A DNA stretch of 64,000 nucleotides. It comes from Hirudo medicinalis (taxonomy: Eukaryota > Annelida > Clitellata > Hirudinida > Hirudinidae). A program made the position numbers and the translations under genes. Location of the stretch: positions 341,402-405,401 of the forward strand of contig MPNW01000015.1 of NCBI GenBank assembly GCA_011800805.1, in the 5' to 3' direction. The notes under the pieces are model-generated. The model did not search any database and had not been told where the DNA came from. It saw only the letters and a list, made by a program, of their open reading frames with translations. Below are positions 54,943-64,000 of this stretch, piece after piece (position 1 is the stretch's first letter; each line of letters begins with the position of its first letter).

Positions 54943-56252
54943 TTATGTTTTATTATTCAAGAGAAATGGTCTTTCATTCCAGAAGTAATCTTTTATGATA
55001 TCACAGTGAAGGGTTGAGATAATATTCTTTTTCCCACAATATTTTGAGGAATTGCTAGATTTATCTGCCTAGTAACAAAATAGAATGGACAAATTTGAAA
55101 TATTATTATTCTTTACAAATAACAACATTAAAAAAAAAACATACTGGTTCTCTAACAAGCACTGTGCCCTTCCTAAACATTTCTGGTAAATTGTTATAGT
55201 TGGTGTTGTACTGGCTGAATAACAGCTCATTTTTTCCACTTGATACCATTGCCTACATATCACAAAAACATGTCATCCCAATGTACAATTCACAACAATT
55301 TACAAAATTTGCCATACACCAAGCTTCATTTGGGCTTCCTTTGGTGACATCCCTGACTCCAACACGAGTTTCCAGAAACAGGTGTTGTGCAAATTATTGA
55401 TGTGGCCTAAAGAAAATTCAAAATGTATTTAAATGACTTCCTGATTGTTACAAATTATTTCGTTTGACAAGCTTTTGATGGAGGCATTCCACAACATGTT
55501 CAGAGTCATAAAATCAATGCATCAAAGTGAAAATTAAAAGTTTTTAGACATTAAAGCTTCTTAAATGAGATTAGAACTTACAATCAGCCTGTCTCCAGCT
55601 TAAATAATCCCTGATATTTTCAATGCTGGGATACAAAACTATGCGTCCATCAAATGAAGGAGGATATAACAGTGGTTTGTCCTTGAAAAACTCGCTCCAG
55701 TAAAACACATAAGATGTTGAGAAGCAACTGACCACAGTACTTAGCAGCTTACTGAAAATTAATAAATTGTTTTCTTTCAATAATTAGCTTGATAATTTAA
55801 TTATTCAGACAGACCATATACTACTACACACGTTCAATAACTTATTTCATCATATATAAATTTTTAATAGTTTGGATACTCACCTGTTGCGTCTCTGAAA
55901 TTCTTCAGTCTCTTTACGAAACACAAAACTATATTCATCACTATGCCCTAATGAAATGATTATGTCTTTAAATTCTTCCATTACTTTTTCAGCACATTTA
56001 TTCATAAGGCTCAAAGCTGGCACATCATTAGGTTTACTGAAGTCATGTTCTTTAGAAAATCTTAAAGATTAACATCAAGTTCAGCATATTCACTGATTCA
56101 GATACAATCAGACGTTTTTAGACAAAACGCAATTAAGCTATGAACCTACCTATGAAAGTTTCTACCATCAACCTCATGACAATCCAGCAATTCGGAAGAC
56201 ATCTATCATCACTCTCAAAATGTTTCACATATTCAAATTTGCTTTTGGCCAT
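54943..56252 (-). CDS. THG1L: tRNA-His guanylyltransferase (THG1L), with frameshift
   Basis: THG1 adds the essential G-1 to tRNA-His and has a reverse-direction polymerase fold. Minus-strand exons are 56252-56150, 56060-55884, 55751-55582, 55406-55318, 55252-55145 and 55068-54943, about 257 residues if the frame is restored. Exon 1 reads [13 protein letters not shown] and NCWIVMR, then VDGRNFHR (metal-binding Asp) in another frame: one base is missing near 56177. Exon 2 carries [10 protein letters not shown] with the other two catalytic acidic residues. Exon 3 has [22 protein letters not shown] and LSWRQADC; exon 4 [11 protein letters not shown]; exon 5 [14 protein letters not shown] and FRKGTVL; exon 6 [10 protein letters not shown]. 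All later junctions are in phase. In the second frame an ATG at about 56205 would give a shortened N-terminus that still includes DGRNF. This is either an assembly error or an altered start. Confidence 0.88.
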
Positions 56253-56537
56253 CGGTGAAATGCGAAAAATGCTTTACGCAGAACTTCTTTTCACTCGAGC
56301 ACGTTGTGAAAATGTAAACAGCATGCGCTGGTGAGAAAAAATAAACGAAAGCAAATATAAAATAAAGTATAAGTAAAGAAATATCTCGAATTTGATATTA
56401 ATGTTAAAATTATTTATATTTTGTTTTGAGTTGAAATAGAAGACATTTTAATTTTAAATTTATTAATATTCCTCATCATCATTATCATGGTACTCTGCAG
56501 GAAGTAAATAAAATCACTAGCGATATAAGCTATCGAC
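56253..56537. other. 5' flank of THG1L
   Basis: This AT-rich stretch should contain the minus-strand THG1L promoter. Nothing else is recognised. Confidence 0.35.
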
Positions 56538-56949
56538 AGGGCCGCCATGAGGGGAGGAGTGACCAGGGGTAAGCCCAAGTTTTAAGGTATTAAAATTTTA
56601 CAATCATAGCCCTTTTTGGCAAAACCGCGGAATCTGCCGTTATTAATATTCATAACAAAATAAACTCCGCCCACAGAATGGATTTTTCTCAAAAATTTAG
56701 AAAAGAAAAACAAATTAAAATAAGATAAAATAAAGAAAATAAATAAATTCAAAAAACACATCGGATAAAATAAAACGGAAGAATATGGAAATTAAGTAAA
56801 ATAACGGCAAGTGAGGATAAACAGACAAATCAAAATAGTCAAAACAAAATCGTAACAATCGACAAAAGAGACAAAAATTCAAAAAGATAAAGTTAAATAG
56901 AATAAAGAACTTAAATAAGGTAGGAATAAATATTAAGGAAGAGGGAGAT
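56538..56949. repeat. hAT-like end and A/T-rich retroelement tail
   Basis: CAGGGCCGCCATGAGGGGAG at 56538 has the form of a hAT terminal repeat, but no partner was found. From 56700 to 56949 the sequence is a long A-rich run on the plus strand (T-rich on the minus strand). It lies directly downstream, on the minus strand, of the non-LTR coding end, so it is probably that element's 3' UTR. Confidence 0.4.
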
Positions 56950-57430
56950 TCAGCTGGTAACACTTAAGAATTTAGAGAGGTCATGTTTATTGATGTAGCA
57001 ACGGAACCTAGAGAAGGTGGTAGAAGTTACAATATCGTCTGGTAATGAATTCCAGGAGCGGATTATTCTGTTGGAGTAGACGTATTTGGTTGCGTTTATA
57101 GTACATGAGACTGGTCTTATTTTGTAGGTATGGCCTCGCCCCAGAATAGGAGGCTGGGTGAATATTACCCATGTAAGATTTTTTGCACAAACAAAGGTCC
57201 AAAATCAGTCTACGGTGCTCTAAGGTCTATAGGCCAAGGATTTTAAGACGTGTGATATATGGAAATCGACGTAGAGAGGGAATGGACTTTGTGAATCGTC
57301 TTTGGACTCTCAATTTTGTCGATGAGGTTTTGATAGTGGGGATTCCATACAGCTGAACAATACTCGAGTAATGGCCGGACGTAGGTGCAGAAGGTCTTAG
57401 TAAGGATCATTTCGTTGACAGAGAAGGTTA
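56950..57430 (-). pseudogene. Non-LTR retrotransposon (CR1/Jockey-like) C-terminal end
   Basis: On the minus strand the frame reads TFCTYVRPLLEYCSAVWNP (57410-57350), then IDKIES, and later RGHTYKIRPVSC followed by NRIIRSWNSLPDDIVTSTTF and FRCYINKHDLSKF, ending at a TGA (56952-56950). These are the standard post-catalytic landmarks of CR1/L2/Jockey-type reverse transcriptases. The middle is broken by stops and frameshifts. The catalytic core is not present, so this is a 5'-truncated dead copy. Confidence 0.82.
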
Positions 57431-57624
57431 ATAAAACGTGATCTTATGGATGCAGAATATGTAATTTTATCTATCTGGGCCTTGAATGTGAGTTTTTAAC
57501 AATGGCTTTTTCAACCGGCTCATATGAAACGCGTGAATTTTCGGGTTGGATTAATGCAGGGTCGGGCAATTGTATTTTGACCACATTGAGAGGGCCATGA
57601 TTAGGGGAGGGCCGCACCTTCTAT

Positions 57625-58640
57625 TGCTGCAGATAGATTAATATTTATAATCTCGATTAATCGTGTGATACATTTTTAAATCATAGATTAACGTTTAATT
57701 AATCGCATCATCTAAATGGTTTTTTCAAATCATTTCCCAATATATTACATTTTTATAAAAAAAAATCAGTTTTATTCATGAAACAATGCTCATAATAGTA
57801 GTTTAGACATTTTTTTGTGGTTTATTATTTCATATTAAGCCAGTTGTTCAGGCAAACATGTCTGTTGATGTTGATGTTGTCTGGAGACAGAGAAGCACGT
57901 TTGCATTCATAACATGGAAAATAACCGTTCATATGACANTTGATGTTGTCTGGAGACAGAGAAGCACGTTTGCATTCATAACATGGAAAATAACCGTTCA
58001 TATGACAGTCGTAGCTGGAGAAGCTAAGTACTTGAAGGCTAACTTGGCAACAAGGCCATGTGATGGTGTACATTTCCGCCACAATTCCAATGGGCACAAA
58101 TCTTTGTTAATTTCTAGGCCCTTGCTAACTGCTGAAACTTATGAAGCCTTTGGGTAATATCGGGGCGGGCCAATGGCCTCATGTAGTACCTTGCATTTCC
58201 CCAAGAAAAGATCCACCCAAGTTAGATCAGAAAAAGTTGATATCTTTGCTCGTCCTTCTCTTGCTTAGAGTTAGGGTGGATATCGAATTCCGAACATCAA
58301 ACCTCTTCCGGTGGCTACTCCGCAGTCCCCGATTCTGGAAACGTTCCAGCATTGCCTATAACAGGCTCTGTGCTCCAACATCGACTTACCTATGTTACTC
58401 CATCGTATGTTTTTAAGCACAAAGCAATGCGCTCTTTGTACACAATAATGAAGTCGGAAGCTAAAGAAGTAACAAGATATAAAAACAAAGGGTTATAAAA
58501 AAAAATAGTTGAAAATATTTTATACATTAATAAAGTAATTTATTAAAAAGGTATAAAAATTTAATTCGTTTATTCGAGTTATTCGTCGCTTTAATTAATT
58601 TAACTGCACAAAAAATTAGCGCGTTAATCTAGGCTGGTTA
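57625..58640 (+). repeat. Interspersed repeat B, copy 2, with an assembly scar
   Basis: It shares, in order, a TCTCGATTAATCG-like start, GTCTGGAGACAGAGAAGCAC, AGCTGGAGAAGCTAAGTA and TTTGTACACAATAATG with 38355-38890. It ends near AGCGCGTTAATCTAGG. Inside it, 57871-57938 and 57940-58007 are identical 68-base copies separated by a single N at 57939. The frames running through this N are artefacts. Confidence 0.65.
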
Positions 58641-58895
58641 CGATAAACTGTTAAACTGTTAAATGACAAAAAAGGATTTACTTAATTTTATAGACTTTAA
58701 AAAATTAAAGTTGTATCGTATTCATTAGTTAACATTACATCTCATGTAATGCGAAGTGTAAATTACATCAAAATAATAAATAAATAAAGCTAAAACATTA
58801 GTGGTACACAGAAAAGGTTTCATTTAATTTATTTGTGTGAGAATTACACATCAGCCTGTAAAAGTAATTTGATCAGACAAATGTAACCTGTCACT
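58641..58895. other. Short intergenic segment
   Basis: Nothing recognised apart from one copy of the target-site duplication of the next element at 58888-58895. Confidence 0.4.
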
Positions 58896-59488
58896 CAGGG
58901 GCGGATCTAGAATACTTTGGCGGGGGGCAATGATATCTAAATTATATAACCAAATTTTAGGTTATAAAATTCATATTTAAGAAAGTTATGCGAAAACATG
59001 CAGCGCTCAAAGATATGACGACCACTGAATTTCAATATCTTGATTTAAGTATATAAGGGATAGTCAGTCTTTCAGCTAGCATTATAGACAGAAGATAAGT
59101 TTTTAAACTTTCGAGAGTCGAAAAACCTTTCATTGCCAGCTATTGTGGATGGTCATATAAACGAAATTAATAGAATCATTCTAACATTTGAATATAAATC
59201 AATAAATCATTGTCTGCCCAATATATAGAATCTACAAAATTTGAGATTGCTCGCCCAACATCTTTAACTTCATGCCATGTTACCCCACCATTACCTATTT
59301 AATAATAAAGACTTTTGAGAAGTTACAACAATGGATCAACAATGACAATTCTAGTAGCTTTACCACAGCTACTAATATTTTCGTTCAAAGTCGTAAATTA
59401 TTGAAATAAAATAATGTTTTTAAATTAAAATAGATTTGTTATCTTAGATTTTAAAAATCACGGCAGCCCCGCCCTCCTAAAGCCACTG
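58896..59488. mobile_element. Non-autonomous hAT element (593 bp) with perfect 8-bp duplication
   Basis: The element starts CAGGGGCGGATCTAG and ends, reverse-complemented, CAGTGGCTTTAGGAGGGCGG. CTGTCACT flanks it exactly on both sides (58888-58895 and 59489-59496), the 8-base duplication expected of hAT transposons. The interior is AT-rich without coding potential, so it moved using a transposase from elsewhere. Confidence 0.8.
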
Positions 59489-59496
59489 CTGTCACT

Positions 59497-59849
59497 TTTT
59501 TTTACATTTCTTTTGAAATCAGGGATGAGGCTGCTTGTTGAGATCCTCATCACTGCCTGAAAGTTTGTCAGTCGACAACAGATACTAAATGTTAGGTAAT
59601 AAATCTTAATTATATGAAATAATAAAATCTATGTTAGCCTTGTGACTAGCAGTTTAGTGTGACCAGTCTGCGAAAATTTTAGACTTGGAAATTTTTTTAC
59701 TGAATGCTTATGCGGGCCACGGAAAAGTCTGGCCAGCAATTGCACATCACTGGAGCATCAAACACGCAAGCGCGCACTCTGTTCACATGTTTCCAATCAA
59801 CCGGCGATATATGTCAAAGAAATTATGAGTATTCATTATTGTGAAGAAC
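59497..59849. other. Intergenic, no gene seen
   Basis: Low-complexity and AT-rich; nothing recognised. Confidence 0.4.
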
Positions 59850-60010
59850 TAGCTTTTTTAAACCGGCTTCGCCGGTCAAACTCATTTTTTATCCATTATA
59901 ATTAATTTTATTATTTACGTCCTTCAATTACAGCCAGTTACTTGCCCTCAAAGAATTTGGAGATTAGGTTGGTGTTCCCTCATTGGGACTCGAACCCGTG
60001 CTGCCATCGC
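59850..60010 (-). repeat. tRNA-derived SINE, copy 2
   Basis: It shares with 14686-14915 the tail (AGCTTTTTTAAACCGGCTTCG on the plus strand), the body blocks ATTATTTACGTCCTTCA and CAGCCAGTTACTTGC, and the B-box region GGGACTCGAACCCGTGCT. The head is truncated where the next retroelement begins. Confidence 0.65.
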
Positions 60011-60755
60011 TGGGACGGGTCACATCCAGTGATCAGCCATGTCGGTTTTTACCTTCCGGCATGAGAAGCTCTCGCTGGCCTTCTTATGCCGATCATTACT
60101 ACCTGGACTGGAGCGACTATGAAAGCTCTCATTGGCTTCTTTTATGTCGTTTACTGCACCGCTTGGAAGCCGGCAACCATCGACTATGCGAGGCTCTCTT
60201 TGACCTTCTTCTGTATACCGCGTCCGCCTCAGTTGCCTACAGCGGCCATGAAAGCTCTCGGTGGCTTCTTCACGCCGTGTACTTAATATGTGCCAACCGG
60301 GTCCTAAATTTTCTTTGTAGTTTTTCCAGTACATTACCGCATCTCTTGGTCAAGGAGTTGGCCCCGTCGTTTCGGTGGATCATTAATACAGGGGATCGAC
60401 GGTTTTCTCCGGCTTTCACGCAGTGGGTTCGAAAGACTTCTTCTGGCCTCTCATTTAACGGATCCAAAATGAGGTCGCTTTTGCAGCCTCAGACATCCTT
60501 GTCATCCCTTGTTCTTTCTCGGCTAGACAATTCAATCTTAGTGAGGAAGGCGTAAGTCGACCTGCCGATTGCGCTCCTTGCGCCAACCCCGATCTTCTGT
60601 TGCCTTTCGCTTCCAGGTCCATCGACAGATCTGTGTATTTTTCCGCCTTGAGCGCATTGCTATATTCAAGTCTGTCCTCCCATGGTACCGTCAGTTCCAC
60701 CAGAATGATGGCATCCTTCGACAAGAAATGAAATTGTTGAAATTGCAATACACTT
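60011..60755 (-). pseudogene. Retroelement ORF remnant with internal ESFH-type repeats
   Basis: On the minus strand, 60755-60470 reads IILVELTVPWEDRLEYSNAL, then KAEKYTDLSM, and ends SEAAKATSFWIR. I recognise ELTVPWE...KYTDL as a recurring C-terminal block of uncharacterised retroelement ORFs in aquatic animals; this recollection should be checked. A frameshift lies near 60600. Further downstream, 60300-60040 holds a loosely tandem array encoding REEATESFHGR, KEANESFHSR and KKASESFSCR at roughly 60-100-base spacing. There is no start codon context and no intact domain, so I treat it as dead. Confidence 0.55.
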
Positions 60756-61024
60756 GATGAAAATTACCCTTTCAGCATATTCGTCATTTTCATGTACGGT
60801 TAATAGAACCTCAAAAATCTTTTTAATCGAATTTAATTGAATTACTAACCTTATAATTTTAATTCAATATAGGTATATTGCAAAAACATTATTATAAAAA
60901 CTCAACCAAAAATGAATTAAATAAGTAAATAATAATAATAATAATATTATTATGATGAAATTATAATTATCATTAAAATAATAATTTACTAAGGTTCCAA
61001 ATGTGCGCGATTTATTCATATTCT
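60756..61024. other. AT-rich intergenic sequence
   Basis: Includes an AAT-rich microsatellite-like stretch at 60925-60955. No gene is seen. Confidence 0.4.
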
Positions 61025-61170
61025 TCATTTATTTCAGAATAGAATAACGAGAATGGCGTGCAGGTTTTCAGAATGGGTTGCGTTCCCGATTGCGGTCGTA
61101 ATAGCAACAGTCGTAATGTGTCGTGGTCGCGACCCAGTCTGCGCCATCGGGTAGGGGCGCTATATAAATT
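61025..61170 (+). repeat. Interspersed repeat A, copy 2
   Basis: This is the reverse complement of the 11956-12115 repeat: GCAACAGTCGTAATGTGTCG and GGGGCGCTATATAAATTGTA are the matching blocks. Confidence 0.7.
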
Positions 61171-62281
61171 GTAGATCGATTTAAAGAAAAGTGCCTTCAC
61201 ATCCCATTCGGATACATAAGACACTCAAAAGATCGGCTATATACAAAAAAAGAATGTTTATTGTGATATCGAACGCTTGCATTTTCAATAATTGGTATTT
61301 GATCGTCAGAAATAGTAGGGATTATGTCAAAAATACGTTCAGTAGGAGGCGGATATTCCTCGAGATAGTGGATATAAAAATGAGGAGTGGAAAGAAATGT
61401 TTCGTCGAACATGGCAAAAACCTGTGATTAAATAATGTCGATGAAAATCTACAAAAATTCATTAGTAGATGAATTAGTTAATGAATTAATTACGATTAGT
61501 AAAACAAGAGTGCACTTCAACCTGATCGGCCAATGGTTTGAAATTTATCGTAAGAAAAATAATTTTCTTCAAAGTCGCAACAATAACGATGACCCTTGAC
61601 CACTCGGACAGGCATTTAAAGGAACATTTAAGAATTTATGATCAACTAGCGTACCCGGCCACACATCGCTGTGGCTCAGTCTGGTTAAATGGACAAGAAA
61701 GAAAATCAAAACAATCGAACTCATAAACATACAAACATTCATTTTTATTTTTATAGATTTGAAATATAAATTTTTGTAAATTAATTCAATTTAATTTTAT
61801 TGCTTTTTAAATTGAGAATCTCTCAAGAGCTGGTGATATGGAAAGTGCACAAATATGTAGACAAACGTTCATTTTTATTTATGTAGATGGAGTTAAAAAT
61901 TAAAATCAAAGTTATGTTTAAATCCTGAGGATCGCATTAGCAAATTATATATCTTTTATTTGTTATTTGTTTATGTTTTTGTGTTGTTAATGGGTGACAT
62001 GACGAGAAATTCATTATAACGATAGAATAAAATATTGATGTTGGTAGGTGTAACAATAAAGTCGTGCTCGGTCAGCAGAATGAAATCGTCTCCTTGTCTT
62101 GTAATTCACTTCCAAGTATTTTGGCGTATTAACAAATAAAGCCTCGGATGCTGATGTTAAAACCCAGTCAAGTTAAACATCAACCACTCCTTCCTGAATC
62201 ATTGAAAGATGAAACCTCGTCACGAATTCCATGGAACGGTTACCATGGAAGCACCGACACACATTTATAAGGCTCCTCGGG
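61171..62281. other. Intergenic, one unassigned minus-strand frame
   Basis: A 71-codon minus-strand frame (61412-61197) has protein-like composition (YLEEYPPPTERIFDIIPTIS) and follows an acceptor-like CACAG. No family came to mind and no partner exon was found. Around 61648-61720 ACTAGCGTACCCGGCC resembles a SINE end. Neither is strong enough to annotate as a gene. Confidence 0.3.
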
Positions 62282-62457
62282 ATTGGTCAGATACCTGTGA
62301 TTGACAGCTTCCTCTGTTCACTCCACCCTCAACGTGGAAGAGGTTGGATGCTCGGAATGGACTCCTGTTGTTTCAGTAGCAGCGTTTAAAAGAGACGAGT
62401 TAGTTTTGCTCTCGTTGTAAACAATTGAATGGGATATCATGAATTATGTGAGTGTTT
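62282..62457 (+). promoter_or_regulatory. Possible plus-strand promoter and first exon
   Basis: An inverted CCAAT box (GATTGGTCAG, 62281-62290) lies about 100 bases before a TATA-like TTTAAAAG (62386-62393). About 40-60 bases further is ATGGGATATCATGAATTAT followed by a good donor GTGAGTG. The spacing fits a promoter and a short first coding exon. No downstream exon was found before the window end, so this is tentative. Confidence 0.3.
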
Positions 62458-62691
62458 CTTCATTTGTAATCTTTTATCATATTGTGTCTGTGCAACGAAG
62501 TGCTATTGAAGTGTTGAATAATTTCACTATGTTACTACGCAACACTTAAGAATAATTACGTTACAATTAAAATTAAATCAATTTCATTTAATTAAGAAAA
62601 TAAATAATTTCAAAAATATTTTTCATTCCTTTTTGACGTTTCATTACGCGGCCCTCTGATGAACTGATAACACGAAATTGCATGCTGCCGT

Positions 62692-62735
<44 letters not shown>
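62692..62735. repeat. Microsatellite (GAT)n
   Basis: Fourteen consecutive GAT units. The poly-Met frame over it is an artefact. Confidence 0.95.
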
Positions 62736-63204
62736 CTGGTGATCACATTGAAATCAAAATGTTTAAAGGAGAACTTACTTATTAATCCAACATCTTCAAG
62801 TGATAAATATTGGTATCACGCGTTTATCACATTAACATATTACACATTAATAACATTACCATAAAAATCATCATCGTCAACGTTATTAACCTGAGCATCA
62901 TCGTCATCAACACCCTCGTCATCAAGGTTGTATTCGTTCAGGTGGTCCTTAAAATCTTTCATGACTTCATTTTTAAATTCATTAATGCGAGACAAACCTG
63001 AAACTCCGCCCACATATTTCCAATAAACAAATCAGTGTCTCCTTCTCAACCAATTTTCACATCATCAACCGCCTATTACCAACTCGTGATCGATCTCAGA
63101 GTTTGTGGATTTTGGAAGAATTTTTATTATATTAGAAGTATTCAAAATTAATTAATTATGTAAAAATAATTAATGATATATATAAAAAGATTAATTTTTC
63201 AAAA

Positions 63205-64000
63205 AAAAATTTTGAGTTTTTGAGTTTTTATTGATTTAAACAAACAATCTGTTATATACAAAGCAAAAGCATTAAAACAAATTCAAATAAACTCAAAGGG
63301 CCAGCTTTAAGGAAGCGCACGCTTCCGCTCTCAGACTGATCCAAATAAATCATTATATACAGTAAGCTTTTACAAAGAGTAATTTACAAAAACATAAACT
63401 ATACAAGTCCACGCAATAAATATTGTTTATACGACTTTTTAAATAATAAATATTACAAAGTCTTTTTGAGTTTCATTAATAAAGTGACGATTATTCAGTG
63501 GATTCGTTGAATATTTTTGAATCATGAACGACTTTGTTGATGATTGGAAGGATGGACGGGTGGAATAAAGGATGGATGAGGGGTATAATGGTGGCTCTCA
63601 TGGATTATTCCTGATCTGTCCAAATGCCTCGGTGACGAATGTTTGTGCCGACGGGGGTCTGCTGTTTACTCGGAACATTAACGTCTGCAACCCGACACCC
63701 GCAGACCTCTGCACTTTCTTTCGCTTTTCTTCATTCCGAGGATGATGTTCCACCACCATTGAGATACCGAACCACCCATACTTCCATCATGAGGTTTCAA
63801 ACCACCCACACTTCCATCATGAGGTTTCACACCAAATGGCTATCACCTAGCTTATATTTCTGATTTTGTCTAAACATTTTCAATATTTGAGTTATTTTGT
63901 CGCACGAAATAATCTGTTATGATTGAAATGATATTTAAAGATGTAGGAGTTAAGCATTTATTTGTCCATGATGTTGGTGATATTTTTTTGTTTAGTAATT
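63205..64000 (-). other. Possible 3' end of a minus-strand gene continuing off the right edge
   Basis: AATAAA on the minus strand (63227-63232) followed by a GT-rich tract suggests a polyadenylation site. Upstream on that strand (63600-63860) the sequence is less AT-rich and partly open in several frames. It includes a 30-base unit (ACCACCCACACTTCCATCATGAGGTTTC-like) present twice at 63769-63828. I cannot choose a reading frame or name a family. Confidence 0.25.

Noticed and set aside
57825..58157. Two frames with a repeated 20-residue segment around an unknown residue
   Set aside because: The repeat is the 68-base assembly duplication flanking the N at 57939, inside a transposable-element repeat.
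61197..61412. 71-codon minus-strand frame with protein-like composition
   Set aside because: It may be an exon, but no neighbouring exon, family or start context could be found, so it is only mentioned in the region entry.
62682..62864. Frame beginning with a run of Met
   Set aside because: It is the (GAT)n repeat read in the ATG frame.

Overview
This window looks like nuclear DNA of an invertebrate animal. It is AT-rich, its genes are split by canonical GT-AG introns (many only about 60-150 bases), and the proteins encoded are animal-specific (SMARCE1/BAF57, Par-4/PAWR, KMT2E/SETD5, an HNK-type sulfotransferase). ABCB1 retains 27 exons and PSMA6 seven, which argues against an intron-poor lineage. 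The mobile-element mix (Ty3/gypsy, Tc1, hAT, CR1/Jockey-like, tRNA-derived SINEs, MITEs) fits a marine or aquatic invertebrate such as a sponge, cnidarian or invertebrate deuterostome. I cannot name the species.

Layout. 1-8.9 kb: an SLC25A44-like mitochondrial carrier with a one-base frameshift, a decayed Ty3/gypsy end with its LTR, and two opposed Tc1 remnants. 8.9-10.1 kb: a complete two-exon Golgi carbohydrate sulfotransferase. 10.1-15.2 kb: gene-free, with minisatellites, microsatellites and SINEs. 15.2-23.5 kb: a complete P-glycoprotein gene, with a hAT element in its last intron. 25.9-31.2 kb: two same-strand genes, proteasome alpha-6 and an ELOVL4-like fatty-acid elongase. 33.6-36.1 kb (minus): SMARCE1. 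39.9-41.7 kb (plus): a Par-4/PAWR homologue. 42.2-46.8 kb (minus): a KMT2E/SETD5-type PHD-SET protein, closely tail-to-tail with the Par-4 gene. 48.9-50.6 kb (minus): a long aquaporin with altered NPA boxes. 52.4-56.3 kb (minus): a calcineurin-B-homologous protein and a tRNA-His guanylyltransferase (THG1L) with a frameshift. 56.5-64 kb: mostly transposable elements, one assembly scar marked by N, a possible promoter, and the 3' end of a minus-strand gene that runs off the right edge.

The genes are ordinary housekeeping, chromatin, transport and lipid genes. I see no operon-like functional unit and no convincing new multi-gene system. The points worth checking are the aquaporin with altered pore motifs, the invertebrate Par-4, two frameshifts in otherwise intact genes, a GC-AG intron and a 12-base alternative donor, and several small repeat families that recur within the window. 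Exon coordinates were derived by hand from reading frame, splice dinucleotides and phase; they have not been tested against transcripts.
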